NCBI GenBank assembly: GCA_017645585.1
Contig: JAGCOF010000033.1
Span: 1 to 53,233, forward strand
Direction of reading: 5' to 3'
Source of the DNA: Bacteroidales bacterium
Lineage (GTDB): Bacteria > Bacteroidota > Bacteroidia > Bacteroidales > P3
Length of the DNA: 53,233 bases
Shown here in pieces: positions 1 through 7,626 of this stretch (positions are counted from its first letter, which is position 1; each line of letters opens with the position of its first letter). The notes under the pieces are model-generated. The model searched no databases. It had not been told where the DNA came from and was given only the letters and a program-made list of their open reading frames with translations. A program made the position numbers and the translations under genes.

Positions 1-553
1 CCCCTCTCTAGCTAATTGATGTCTAAACCCTCCCTTGTAATATGCTTTCAGAGAGGTCAGAAAGAGAGGATATTACACATACCATTACACACCTTCCGAG
101 ACCCTGAAAGGCACTGTAAGGGTTGAGGGAATAGTAAAGGATAGATGAGATAGAAATGATAGAGATAATAGACAGAATAGAAAGATTATACCCCCTTTAA
201 TATTTCTCAATGCTCCTTTACTATTCCTTCTACAACCATTCCACTATACACCTCTTTCTTCAATCTCTTAAACGGACATTTTCAATATCCGTTTAAAGTC
301 TTCTCTATATCCTTTCCAACCTTCTCCTTTTTATACTATTTACCCCCTTTTTTTACTCTCTTATAATAACAAACATCAAGTCAAAAAAAAGGGGGTAATA
401 TATTCTACTTCAAAGACATCAAACTATATCCTCGGCATCAGGATTACGATATAGCACAGGAGGAGTTGTGGGGTCTGGTATTATGGATCTCAATCCCCAT
501 ATCATATCCAGGTCATCCATAAAACTGTTCGAGAATAGTTCGGTTAGGGGTAC
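1..553. other. Non-coding AT-rich region with inverted repeats
   Basis: No convincing gene is visible here; the only reading frame touching it is a shadow of the neighbouring gene. Base composition is far more AT-rich than the flanking genes, with long pyrimidine- or purine-biased tracts. Three perfect inverted repeats stand out: 128-141 with 214-227 (14 bp, extended by GGTTG/CAACC at 121-125 and 233-237), 268-276 with 288-296 (9 bp, 11-nt loop), and 341-354 with 384-397 (14 bp, built on ACCCCCTTT). The ACCCCCTTT motif also occurs alone near 189-197. It could hold a structured RNA or a decayed mobile element; I cannot tell which. Confidence 0.55.
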
Positions 554-584
554 AAAAAAAGCCTCCCCAAACAGGGAGGCTTTT
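554..584 (-). terminator. Rho-independent terminator of the LiaF-like gene
   Basis: GCCTCCC (561-567) pairs with GGGAGGC (574-580) around a 6-nt loop. Read on the minus strand the hairpin is followed by a seven-U run (554-560). It lies 18 bp past the stop codon of the minus-strand gene at 602. Confidence 0.85.
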
Positions 585-601
585 CTGTTTCCTATTATTT
601 G

Positions 602-1300
602 TTACTTGATTTCGATGCCGCCGAAGCTGCAGTTGCCCTTGACGTAGAGCGTCTTGATGCCTTCGGAAGGCTGGGTGTCGCTCTTGCACTCGATGCCGGC
701 GAAGGCTGACTCGACGGCACACTTCACGCAGATGTTCTTGTCGACGCGTATCTCCATGCCGCCGAAGCTACATTCAACGTCGACGATGGCACCGTCGAGC
801 ATGTCGGCGCCACGCAGGTCGAGGGAGGTGAAGCCGAAGCTGGTTTCCACGTTGGCGCCTTCGAAACGCTGGCCGCTGAACTCGTAGAGGTGCTTGCCGA
901 AGCTGACGTTAATCTGGCGTATCTGACGGCCGTCCTGGTTGATCTGCTTCAGCTCGTCGACGGTCTTGCGGTCGCTCTGCTTGCGGCTGCAGCCGTTCTT
1001 CTGGCCGAATATGAGGGAGAGGCCCCACACCACCGCCACCAGGCAGACAACGTATTTCCAGAAGTCAAACCAGGGGACGATGTCGCGGGTGGCCAGCAGG
1101 AGCAGTATGCCCACGCCGAGGCCGATAAGGGGGCCGCTTTTGCTCTTGTTGCCGAAGAGTGACGCGAAGCAGGGAATGATGATGAAGAGTGTCCACCAGC
1201 CGTCGAGGTTGATGTCGATGACGTTGCTGAGTTCGAGCATCCAGCCGATGCCGAAAGCCAGGAAGGCGATGCCGCAGATGATTCTACTTGTGCGATTCAT
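602..1300 (-). CDS. LiaF-like membrane protein (DUF5668 / cell-wall-active antibiotic response type)
   Basis: This 232-residue protein has a short N-terminal half with about four hydrophobic segments (residues ~7-24, 34-49, 56-72, 81-98). A basic, cysteine-containing linker follows, then a C-terminal half (~125-232) of repeated glycine-rich beta strands such as SFGFTSLDL and SFGGMEI. That layout matches the LiaI/LiaF-like transmembrane domain joined to the LiaF C-terminal beta-helix domain. In Firmicutes LiaF modulates envelope-stress signalling; in Bacteroidota the role is not established. It is a monocistronic minus-strand gene with its own terminator, divergent from truA. Function beyond the family level is inference. 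Confidence 0.75.
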   Translation of the reverse strand: MNRTSRIICGIAFLAFGIGWMLELSNVIDINLDGWWTLFIIIPCFASLFGNKSKSGPLIGLGVGILLLLATRDIVPWFDFWKYVVCLVAVVWGLSLIFGQKNGCSRKQSDRKTVDELKQINQDGRQIRQINVSFGKHLYEFSGQRFEGANVETSFGFTSLDLRGADMLDGAIVDVECSFGGMEIRVDKNICVKCAVESAFAGIECKSDTQPSEGIKTLYVKGNCSFGGIEIK

Positions 1301-1388
1301 GGTGTTTTGTCGTTTTTATTACTTTAACGCCTAACCGTTTGTTTTATTGCATTGAGAAAAAAACTAAACCCAATTCTGGAAAAATGCG

Positions 1389-1396
1389 TATCTTTG
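1389..1396 (+). promoter_or_regulatory. Bacteroidetes -7 promoter element (TATCTTTG) for truA
   Basis: TATCTTTG followed by CACC matches the Bacteroidetes primary sigma -7 consensus TAnnTTTG. No good TTTG box lies 19 nt upstream. Transcription would start near 1403, giving an almost leaderless truA mRNA and favouring the ATG at 1408 over upstream in-frame starts. Confidence 0.6.
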
Positions 1397-1407
1397 CACC
1401 GTCAATT

Positions 1408-2196
1408 ATGGGACGCTATTTTATACATCTGGCCTATAACGGAGCGAATTACCACGGCTGGCAGACGCAGCGGATCGCGACCGAAGTGGAGCGAACTGCG
1501 CCTTTGCAACCGGGCTTGCCGACGGTGCAGCAAACGCTGGAGAAGGCGCTCTCCACACTGTTGCGGCAACCCATCGCCGTGGTGGGCTGCGGCCGCACCG
1601 ACACGGGTGTGCACGCCAGCGACTTCTACGCACACTTCGATGAGAGTTCGGAATTCGGAATTCAGAGTTCGGAGTTGACTTTCAAGCTGAACAACCTGCT
1701 GCCGCCAGACATTGCCATCTTCGATATCTTTCCCGTGGCCGACAACGCCCACGCGCGCTTCGACGCCGTTGCGCGCACCTACCAATACCACGTCAGCGAC
1801 CGTCGCTTGCCGTTCCGACAGGGGCAGTATTGCCGCATCTACTTCAAGCCCGACCTCGATAAGATGAACGAGGCGGCACACGTGCTGATGCAATACGACG
1901 ACTTTACCAGCTTCGCCAAGCTGCACACGCAGGTGAAGACCAACATCTGCCACCTCACCGAGGCCCATTGGGACACGGTGGGGGAGGAGTGGGTGTTCAC
2001 CATCCGCAGCAACCGCTTCCTGCGCAATATGGTGCGCTCGGTGACGGGCACGCTGCTCGACGTGGGGCGCGGCAAGCTGAGCCTGGACGGGCTGAGAGAA
2101 ATCATCGAGAAAAAGGACCGCTGCGCCGCAGGCGTGAGCATGCCGGCCTGTGGTCTGTTCCTGACCAAAGTGGAATATCCGGAAGGTGAGGTTTAA
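1408..2196 (+). CDS. truA: tRNA pseudouridine(38-40) synthase TruA
   Basis: TruA isomerises uridines 38-40 of the tRNA anticodon arm to pseudouridine. The 262-residue product begins MGRYFIHLAYNGANYHGW, a typical TruA start. It has the catalytic GRTDTGVHA motif (Asp65) and the C-terminal RNFLRNMVR-like motif (here SNRFLRNMVRSVTG). The ATG at 1408 is chosen over 1384 because it sits just after the promoter -7 box. Two insertions relative to the usual family pattern are visible: residues ~22-36 between HGWQ and the LPTVQQ helix, and residues ~79-90, encoded by a 7-bp tandem repeat. It heads a truA-prmA-topB operon. Confidence 0.95.
   Translation: MGRYFIHLAYNGANYHGWQTQRIATEVERTAPLQPGLPTVQQTLEKALSTLLRQPIAVVGCGRTDTGVHASDFYAHFDESSEFGIQSSELTFKLNNLLPPDIAIFDIFPVADNAHARFDAVARTYQYHVSDRRLPFRQGQYCRIYFKPDLDKMNEAAHVLMQYDDFTSFAKLHTQVKTNICHLTEAHWDTVGEEWVFTIRSNRFLRNMVRSVTGTLLDVGRGKLSLDGLREIIEKKDRCAAGVSMPACGLFLTKVEYPEGEV
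1644..1678 (+). repeat. In-frame 7-bp tandem repeat inside truA
   Basis: Five consecutive 7-bp units: GAGTTCG, GAATTCG, GAATTCA, GAGTTCG, GAGTTGA. They encode the low-complexity stretch SSEFGIQSSEL between the catalytic region and the following conserved segment. Because 7 is not a multiple of 3, each unit is read in a different phase. Confidence 0.85.
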
Positions 2197-2217
2197 GATT
2201 TAAGGTTTAAAAGAACG
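2190..2217 (+). repeat. 7-bp repeat spanning the truA stop codon
   Basis: Units GGTTTAA, GATTTAA, GGTTTAA and a degenerate fourth. The truA stop codon TAA is the end of the first unit, so the last residue and termination signal of TruA come from the repeat. It fills the truA-prmA junction. Confidence 0.7.
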
Positions 2218-2221
2218 AGGA

Positions 2222-3070
2222 ATGAAGTATATCGAAGTGACTTTTACGATGGAGGACACCAGCCTCTTCCGCGACCTGCTGGTGGACACCCTCGGCAACG
2301 AGGGCCCCTACGAGAGCTTTGTGGAGACCAAGGACGGCCTGCAGGCCTATGTCCCCATAGATAAATATGACGAGACGTGGCTTCGTCAACAGCTGCAGGA
2401 ACTTCGCGAGCAGTTTCCAACTTTCAATTTTCAATTCTCATCCCACGAGATGGAGGACCGCGATTGGAACGCCGAGTGGGAGAAAGGCCATCAGGCTGTG
2501 CTTGTTGAATACAACGGCGGCTCCATCTGGGTGCGCGCACCGTTCCATCCCCACCGCACCGACGTGGACTACGAGCTGCTGATAGAGCCCAAGATGAGCT
2601 TCGGCACCGCCCACCACCCCACCACCTACATGATGCTCAGCTATGTGGCCGAGCTCGACATGCAGGGCAAGCGGGTGCTCGACATGGGCTGCGGCACCGC
2701 CGTGCTGGCCATCCTCGCCAAGCTGCGCGGGGCCAGCTACGTGGAAGGCGTGGATATCGACGAGTGGGCTTTCAACAACGCCCGCGAGAACGCCGCCTCC
2801 AACGGTGTGGAGATCACTCTCAAACTCGGTGACGCCAGCACCCTCGGCGGCACCTTCGACGTGATTATAGCCAACATCAACCGCAATATCTTGCTGGCCG
2901 ACATGGACAAATACGCTGCGGTGCTCAACGCCGGCGGCACACTGTTGCTCAGCGGCTTCTACGAGGCCGACGAGCCAGCCCTCGTCGCCAAAGCCAACAC
3001 CCTCGGCATGACCTTGAAGGGCAAGAAGAACAGACAGCAATGGTCGGCTTTGCAACTCGTTAAAGCATGA
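2222..3070 (+). CDS. prmA: Ribosomal protein L11 methyltransferase PrmA
   Basis: PrmA trimethylates ribosomal protein L11 using S-adenosylmethionine. The 282-residue protein has the family layout: an N-terminal L11-recognition domain (~1-100) and a class I Rossmann methyltransferase (~125-282). The SAM loop is VLDMGCGTAVLAI (~144-156), and IIANINRN (~217-224) fills the position of the usual IxANI motif. It follows truA by 25 bp, and its TGA overlaps the topB ATG (ATGA), so it is co-transcribed with both. A 7-bp repeat encodes residues ~65-73 at the end of the N-terminal domain. Confidence 0.93.
   Translation: MKYIEVTFTMEDTSLFRDLLVDTLGNEGPYESFVETKDGLQAYVPIDKYDETWLRQQLQELREQFPTFNFQFSSHEMEDRDWNAEWEKGHQAVLVEYNGGSIWVRAPFHPHRTDVDYELLIEPKMSFGTAHHPTTYMMLSYVAELDMQGKRVLDMGCGTAVLAILAKLRGASYVEGVDIDEWAFNNARENAASNGVEITLKLGDASTLGGTFDVIIANINRNILLADMDKYAAVLNAGGTLLLSGFYEADEPALVAKANTLGMTLKGKKNRQQWSALQLVKA
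2414..2441 (+). repeat. In-frame 7-bp tandem repeat inside prmA
   Basis: Four 7-bp units (TTTCCAA, CTTTCAA, TTTTCAA, TTCTCAT) encode FPTFNFQFS in the linker between the substrate-binding and catalytic domains. Its A+T content is much higher than the surrounding gene. Confidence 0.75.
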
Positions 3071-4875
3071 TAGTTTGTATAGCAGAGAAGCCGAGTGTGG
3101 CGCGCGAGATTGCCAAAGTGCTGGGGGCCAACAGCCAGCACGAGGGCTACCTGGAGGGCAACGGCTATCAGGTGACCTGGACCTTCGGCCATCTCTGCAC
3201 CCTCAAGGAGCCACAGGACTACTGCGACCAATGGCGTCATTGGAGTCTGGGCAGCCTGCCGATGGTGCCGCCCCGCTTCGGCATCAAGCTGATTGACAAC
3301 GAGGGTTACAAGAAGCAGTTCGCCGTCATCGAGCGCCTGATGCAGGCCGCCGACGGCATCATCAACTGCGGTGATGCCGGCCAGGAGGGCGAGCTCATCC
3401 AGCGCTGGGTGATGCAGAAAGCCAAAGCCACCTGTCCCGTGCAGCGTCTGTGGGTCTCGAGCCTCACCGAAGAGGCCATCCGCGAGGCCTTTGCCAACCT
3501 CAAGCCGCAGGACGACTACCAGAGCCTCTACGAGGCGGGCCTCTGCCGCGCCATCGGCGATTGGCTGCTGGGCATGAATGCCACCCGCCTCTACACGCTG
3601 CGCTTCCGCCAGCAACAGGGGCAGGTGCTCAGCATCGGTCGCGTGCAGACCCCCACGTTGGCCATGATTGTGAAGCGCTACTTCGAAATCAAGAACTTCA
3701 AGCCCGAAAAGTATTGGATACTCTCGACCCTCTATCGCAATGTGGTCTTCACCAGCACCAAAGGCAAAATCAAGAAGCCCGAGGAAGGACAGGCAGCGAT
3801 GGAGGCCATCCGAGGTAAGGATTTCACCATCACCGACATACAGCAGAAAGCCGGCACCGAGGCACCGCCCCGCCTCTTCGACCTCACCAGCCTGCAGGTG
3901 GAGTGCAACAAGAAGTATTCCTTCTCGGCCGACGACACGCTGAAGCACATCCAGAGCCTCTACGAGAAGAAGCTCACCACCTATCCGCGCGTCGACACCA
4001 CCTACCTCTCCGACGACGTCTACGCCAAGTGCCCCTCCATCCTGCAGGGCATCACGCCCTACGCGCCGCTGGTGCAACCCCTGATGGGCAAGAAGCTGAA
4101 GAAGAGCAAGAAGGTGTTCGACAGCTCGAAGGTGACCGACCACCATGCCATCATCCCCACCGGCCAGAACCCGCAGAACGTCAGCCTTTCGCACGACGAG
4201 AAGCGCGTCTACGACCTCGTGGCGCGCCACTTCATCGCCGTCTTCTACCCAGACTGTGTGTTTAGTACTACTACGGTTCTGGGTGATGTAGAGAAAGTGG
4301 AATTCAAGGCCACCGGCAAACAGATATTGGAGGAAGGTTGGCACGTGGTATTCGGCGGGAAATCAGAGTCTTCTGAGAACTCTGAGAATTCAGAAAACTC
4401 CGACAAGGAGCAGGTGCTGCCCAAGTTCGAGCAGGGCGAGCACGGCCCCCATGAGCCCAGCCTCACCGAGAAGCAGACCACCCCGCCCAAGCCCTACACC
4501 GAGGCCACCCTGCTGCGCGCCATGGAGACCGCCGGCAAGACGGTGGAAAACGAGGAACTGCGCGATGCGCTGAAAGCCAACGGCATCGGCCGCCCCTCGA
4601 CACGTGCCGCCATCATCGAGACCCTCTACAAGCGACAGTACATCAGCAAGGTGCGCAAAAGCCTCGAACCCACCCCCACCGGCATCGCCCTCATTGGCGT
4701 TATACAGGAGGAGCTGCTCAAGAGCGCCGAGCTTACCGGTCAGTGGGAGAAGAAGTTGCGCGACATCGAGGCCCACAAGTACAACGCCGCCCAATTCATC
4801 GAGGAACTGAAGCAGATGACCCTCCAGATAGTGCAAGAAGTGATGGCCGACGGCACCCGCCGCATGACCCCCTGA
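3067..4875 (+). CDS. topB: DNA topoisomerase III (type IA)
   Basis: A type IA topoisomerase that relaxes or decatenates DNA through a 5'-phosphotyrosine intermediate. The 602-residue protein has an N-terminal TOPRIM domain (Glu7; acidic motif DAGQEGE at 103-109). The active-site region is TTYPRVDTTYL with the predicted nucleophile Tyr306, and the GRPSTRA motif lies near residue 515. No C-terminal zinc fingers are seen, as in many TopB proteins. Residues ~433-447 are a SEN-repeat loop encoded by 9-bp tandem repeats and look like a tolerated surface insertion. Its ATG overlaps the prmA stop. Confidence 0.93.
   Translation: MIVCIAEKPSVAREIAKVLGANSQHEGYLEGNGYQVTWTFGHLCTLKEPQDYCDQWRHWSLGSLPMVPPRFGIKLIDNEGYKKQFAVIERLMQAADGIINCGDAGQEGELIQRWVMQKAKATCPVQRLWVSSLTEEAIREAFANLKPQDDYQSLYEAGLCRAIGDWLLGMNATRLYTLRFRQQQGQVLSIGRVQTPTLAMIVKRYFEIKNFKPEKYWILSTLYRNVVFTSTKGKIKKPEEGQAAMEAIRGKDFTITDIQQKAGTEAPPRLFDLTSLQVECNKKYSFSADDTLKHIQSLYEKKLTTYPRVDTTYLSDDVYAKCPSILQGITPYAPLVQPLMGKKLKKSKKVFDSSKVTDHHAIIPTGQNPQNVSLSHDEKRVYDLVARHFIAVFYPDCVFSTTTVLGDVEKVEFKATGKQILEEGWHVVFGGKSESSENSENSENSDKEQVLPKFEQGEHGPHEPSLTEKQTTPPKPYTEATLLRAMETAGKTVENEELRDALKANGIGRPSTRAAIIETLYKRQYISKVRKSLEPTPTGIALIGVIQEELLKSAELTGQWEKKLRDIEAHKYNAAQFIEELKQMTLQIVQEVMADGTRRMTP
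4363..4407 (+). repeat. In-frame 9-bp tandem repeat inside topB
   Basis: Five degenerate 9-bp units of the type TCTGAGAAC encode the tripeptide repeat Ser-Glu-Asn (SESSENSENSENSDK). Period 9 keeps each unit in the same reading phase, unlike the 7-bp repeats elsewhere in the window. Confidence 0.8.
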
Positions 4876-4914
4876 CCACCGTCTCCGACCACCGGCCACC
4901 AGCTACCGAATACC

Positions 4915-5214
4915 TATTTATATCGTGCACGACCTATCCGTATCGGCGCCGCACCGACACCGTATCTACACCGTCTTTTCTCCGACTGCAGTCGGACTTG
5001 AGTCGGACCACACTCGGACTTGAGTCGGACCACAGTCGGAGGGGGCGCGGCATCAAAGTGGGGTATTGTGCTCTGAAACAGTGATTATTAACGCGCTGGA
5101 AACACGCTGTTTCCTGTTTTTGTCCGACAAAGAGGCTTTCTGGGAGTAGGTTGGAGGTAGAACTGACAACTGACAACTAACAACCGATAACTATTTATAT
5201 CGTGCACGACCTAT
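4915..5214 (+). repeat. Dispersed TCGGAC element, copy A (full length)
   Basis: A ~300 bp intergenic element bounded by two same-orientation copies of TATTTATATCGTGCACGACC (4915 and 5192), each with the palindrome TCGTGCACGA (4923-4932, 5200-5209). Inside, TCCGACTGCAGTCGGA (4981-4996) starts an array in which TCGGA(C/G) recurs every 11 bp to 5041. A distal motif TTTTTGTCCGACAAA lies at 5117-5131. A 7-bp repeat (AACTGAC type, 5160-5190) abuts the right end. The element starts 39 bp after the topB stop. No transposase is present. Related copies are at 13657, 18759, 24314 and 36358. Confidence 0.85.
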
Positions 5215-5290
5215 TTTCTCCCGCCATCGGCGTCATCTATAAATCTATATTTTGGATGAATGAAATTATGCGTAATCAATAGGGATAGCC

Positions 5291-5323
5291 TCGGAGTAAT
5301 CTCGGGATGACATCGGGATAACT
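5291..5323 (+). repeat. Variant 11-bp array (TCGGGA type)
   Basis: Three consecutive 11-bp units TCGGAGTAATC, TCGGGATGACA and TCGGGATAACT, followed by TTGGGGA at the next register. The period is the same as in the TCGGAC arrays but the hexamer differs. It lies 80 bp downstream of copy A and upstream of yggS. The rest of 5215-5400 shows no gene. Confidence 0.65.
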
Positions 5324-5400
5324 TTGGGGAGGCGAGGAGATGTGCAGTTTTTTTTACTTTGGTATATAATAATTCGCGCGAAGCGGCGTTAAATAGTATC

Positions 5401-6063
5401 ATGATTGCGGAAAACATTGCACGTATCAAGTCGAACCTGCCTGCAGGGGTGCAGCTGGTGGCGGTGAGCAAACTGAAGCCCGTGGAGGACATCATGGAGG
5501 CTTACAACGCCGGTCAGCGTGCCTTTGGCGAGAACTATGCCACCGAGTTGCGCGACAAGGCCGCCGTGCTGCCCAAGGACATCGAGTGGCACTTCATCGG
5601 CCACCTGCAGGGCAAGCAGCTGAAGTATTACATTCAGTTTGTGAGTATGATACACGGCGTGGACAGCGTGGAGCACCTGATGGAGGTGGAGCGCGCCGCC
5701 GCCAAGGTGGGCCGCACGGTCGATGTGCTGCTGCAGGTGCATGTGGCACAGGAGGAGACCAAGTTCGGTTTCAGTCCGGAAGAAGTGGAAAGTGAACTGC
5801 CGCATGTGAGGATCCGGGGCTTGATGGCGATGGCCAGCAACACGCCCGACGAGGCGCGTGTGCGCGACGACTTCCGCAGGGCCAAGTCGCTGTTTGATGG
5901 GCTGAGAGAGGGGCTGTTCAAGGGGCATCCCGAGTTCGATGTCCTTTCTATGGGCATGAGCCACGACTACCCGGTGGCCGTCGAGGAGGGCAGCACGCTG
6001 GTGCGCATAGGCAGCAGCATCTTCGGCGCCAGAGACTATTCCAAAATGAAAAGTGAACTATGA
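5401..6063 (+). CDS. yggS: YggS/PROSC-family pyridoxal phosphate homeostasis protein
   Basis: A PLP-binding alpha/beta-barrel protein of 220 residues that buffers pyridoxal 5'-phosphate; the family has no firmly known enzymatic reaction. The PLP lysine is in AVSKLKP (Lys24). FGENY, HFIGHLQ and the C-terminal SMGMSHDY and VRIGSSIFG motifs are all present. The ATG at 5401 matches the family N-terminus; an upstream in-frame TTG would add residues without homology. The last codons are part of a 7-bp repeat, and the stop overlaps the next ATG. It heads the operon yggS-yitT-like-rpe-rlmI. Confidence 0.92.
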   Translation: MIAENIARIKSNLPAGVQLVAVSKLKPVEDIMEAYNAGQRAFGENYATELRDKAAVLPKDIEWHFIGHLQGKQLKYYIQFVSMIHGVDSVEHLMEVERAAAKVGRTVDVLLQVHVAQEETKFGFSPEEVESELPHVRIRGLMAMASNTPDEARVRDDFRRAKSLFDGLREGLFKGHPEFDVLSMGMSHDYPVAVEEGSTLVRIGSSIFGARDYSKMKSEL

Positions 6064-6084
6064 AAACTGAAAAAATGAAGAACG
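6043..6084 (+). repeat. 7-bp repeat across the yggS/yitT-like junction
   Basis: Units AAAATGA, AAAGTGA, ACTATGA, AAACTGA, AAAAATG, AAGAACG. The repeat encodes the last residues and stop codon of YggS and the start codon and charged N-terminus (MKTEKMKNEK) of the next protein. The true start of the downstream gene (6060 or 6075) is therefore uncertain. Confidence 0.75.
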
Positions 6085-6965
6085 AAAAACAGAAGAATGT
6101 CAGACACGTCATTCTGTCCTATGTGCTGATTACGGTGGGCATCCTGACCTACACCTTCGCGTGGTCGGCCTTCATGCTGCCGGCCAAGATTGTGGGTGGC
6201 GGCGTGAGCGGCATCTCGTCGGTGCTCAACATCGCTGTGGGCATCCCGCTGCCCATCGGTGTGTTGAACTTCATCATCAACGGCATCCTGCTGGCTGTGG
6301 GCTTCAAGGTGCTGGGCTCGAAGTTCGGCGCCAACACCATCTACGGCATCGTGATGAGCTCGCTCTGCTTCATCCTCTGGCAGCAGGTGCTGCATGTGGA
6401 GAACCTGTTCGACGTGGCGCAGTTTGGCGACTTCATGTGCGCCATCATCGGCGGCGCCCTCTGCGGTGGCGGCATCGGCCTCACCTTCGCCATGGGCGGC
6501 AACAGCGGCGGCACCGACATCATCGCCCTGATCATCAACAAGTATCACAACGTCTCGCCCGGCAAGGTCATCCTCTACCTCGATATCTTCATCATCGGCT
6601 GCTCGTGGTTTGTGAGCCACCGCGTGGAGAACGTCATCTTCGGCTACATCGTGATGGTCACCATGACCTATGTGCTCGATATGGTGCTCGACGGCAACAA
6701 GCAGAGCTATCAGGTGATGGTCTTCTCGCAGAAGAACGACGAAATCGGCGAGGCGGTGACCCGCGAGGTGGGACGTGGCGCCACGTTGCTCGACGCCGAG
6801 GGCTGCTACACCAAGCAGCAGCAGAAGGTGCTCATCATCATGGTGCACCGCACCGACAAGCCCCACGTGATGCAGATTATACACCGCATCGACCAGAACG
6901 CTTTCATCAGCGTCAGCAAGGCGCAGGGCGTCTATGGCAAGAACTTTGAGAAACTGAAACTGTAA
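6060..6965 (+). CDS. YitT family membrane protein (DUF161 + DUF2179)
   Basis: A 301-residue integral membrane protein. It has about five or six membrane segments (~20-40, 50-75, 80-100, 125-150, 165-185, 195-215) with the glycine-rich GGGVSGIS and GGNSGGTDI motifs of DUF161. The cytoplasmic C-terminal DUF2179 domain runs from ~225 to 300 (ending KNFEKLKL). Members have been proposed to act in transport, but the substrate is unknown. The start overlaps the yggS stop (ATGA). An alternative ATG at 6075 would remove five residues made by the junction repeat. It is co-transcribed with yggS and rpe. Confidence 0.88.
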   Translation: MKTEKMKNEKQKNVRHVILSYVLITVGILTYTFAWSAFMLPAKIVGGGVSGISSVLNIAVGIPLPIGVLNFIINGILLAVGFKVLGSKFGANTIYGIVMSSLCFILWQQVLHVENLFDVAQFGDFMCAIIGGALCGGGIGLTFAMGGNSGGTDIIALIINKYHNVSPGKVILYLDIFIIGCSWFVSHRVENVIFGYIVMVTMTYVLDMVLDGNKQSYQVMVFSQKNDEIGEAVTREVGRGATLLDAEGCYTKQQQKVLIIMVHRTDKPHVMQIIHRIDQNAFISVSKAQGVYGKNFEKLKL

Positions 6966-6981
6966 TTCAAGCAATCAAGCA

Positions 6982-7626
6982 ATGAAACTCATATCTCCCT
7001 CTCTGCTCAGCGCCGACTTCGGCAATCTGCAGCGCGACATCGAGATGCTCAACGCCTCGGAGTGCGATTGGCTGCATGTGGACGTGATGGACGGCCTCTT
7101 TGTGCCCAACATCAGCTTTGGTCAGCCCATTGTGAAGCACATCAAGAAACACGCCAAGAAGCCTCTCGATGTGCACCTGATGATTGAGGAGCCGGGCCGC
7201 TATGTGCAGGACTTCCGCGATGCGGGTGCCGACCTGCTTACCATCCACTACGAGGCCTGCCACCACCACGACCGTGTGCTGCACGCCATCCACGATGCCG
7301 GTATGAAGGGTGGGGTGGTGCTCAACCCCTCGAGCCCCGTCAGCCTGCTGGAAGACATCGTGCAGCTGTGCGACCTGGTGCTGTTGATGAGCGTCAACCC
7401 GGGCTTCGGAGGACAGAAGTTCATCGAGAACACCTACAACAAGGTGCGCCAGCTGAAGGAGTTGTGTCTGAGGAAGAACCCCGAGTGTCTGATTGAGGTC
7501 GACGGGGGTGTCAACCTGCAGAACGCGCCGCTGCTCTACGAGGCCGGTGCCGACGTGCTGGTGGCCGGCAACGCCGTGTTCAGGAGCGACGACCCCATTG
7601 CCACAATACACCAGATGAAACAATGA
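6982..7626 (+). CDS. rpe: Ribulose-phosphate 3-epimerase
   Basis: Interconverts D-ribulose 5-phosphate and D-xylulose 5-phosphate in the pentose phosphate pathway. The 214-residue TIM-barrel has the family signatures SLLSADFGNL (residues ~6-15), LHVDVMDG with metal ligands, the DVHLMIEEP strand, VNPGFGGQ (~134-141) and VDGGV (~174-178). It is the usual family length. An 8-bp repeat (CAATCAAG type, 6966-6982) precedes the ATG. Its stop overlaps the ATG of the next gene (ATGA, 7623-7626). Confidence 0.95.
   Translation: MKLISPSLLSADFGNLQRDIEMLNASECDWLHVDVMDGLFVPNISFGQPIVKHIKKHAKKPLDVHLMIEEPGRYVQDFRDAGADLLTIHYEACHHHDRVLHAIHDAGMKGGVVLNPSSPVSLLEDIVQLCDLVLLMSVNPGFGGQKFIENTYNKVRQLKELCLRKNPECLIEVDGGVNLQNAPLLYEAGADVLVAGNAVFRSDDPIATIHQMKQ

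Noticed and set aside
1288-1407. Upstream extension of TruA
   Set aside because: The extension lacks TruA similarity and would cover the -7 promoter element.
4981-5041. CRISPR array
   Set aside because: Repeat of 6 bp with 5-bp spacers is far too short; no cas genes; exact 11-bp period is a different structure.
4915-5214. Insertion sequence or MITE with target duplication
   Set aside because: Ends are direct repeats in three of four copies, and no flanking target-site duplication is visible. A non-autonomous mobile origin is not excluded, but it is not supported here.
6036-6974. 312-residue minus-strand frame opposite the YitT-like gene
   Set aside because: Histidine/valine/aspartate-rich shadow; the plus-strand YitT-like protein has membrane segments and family motifs.
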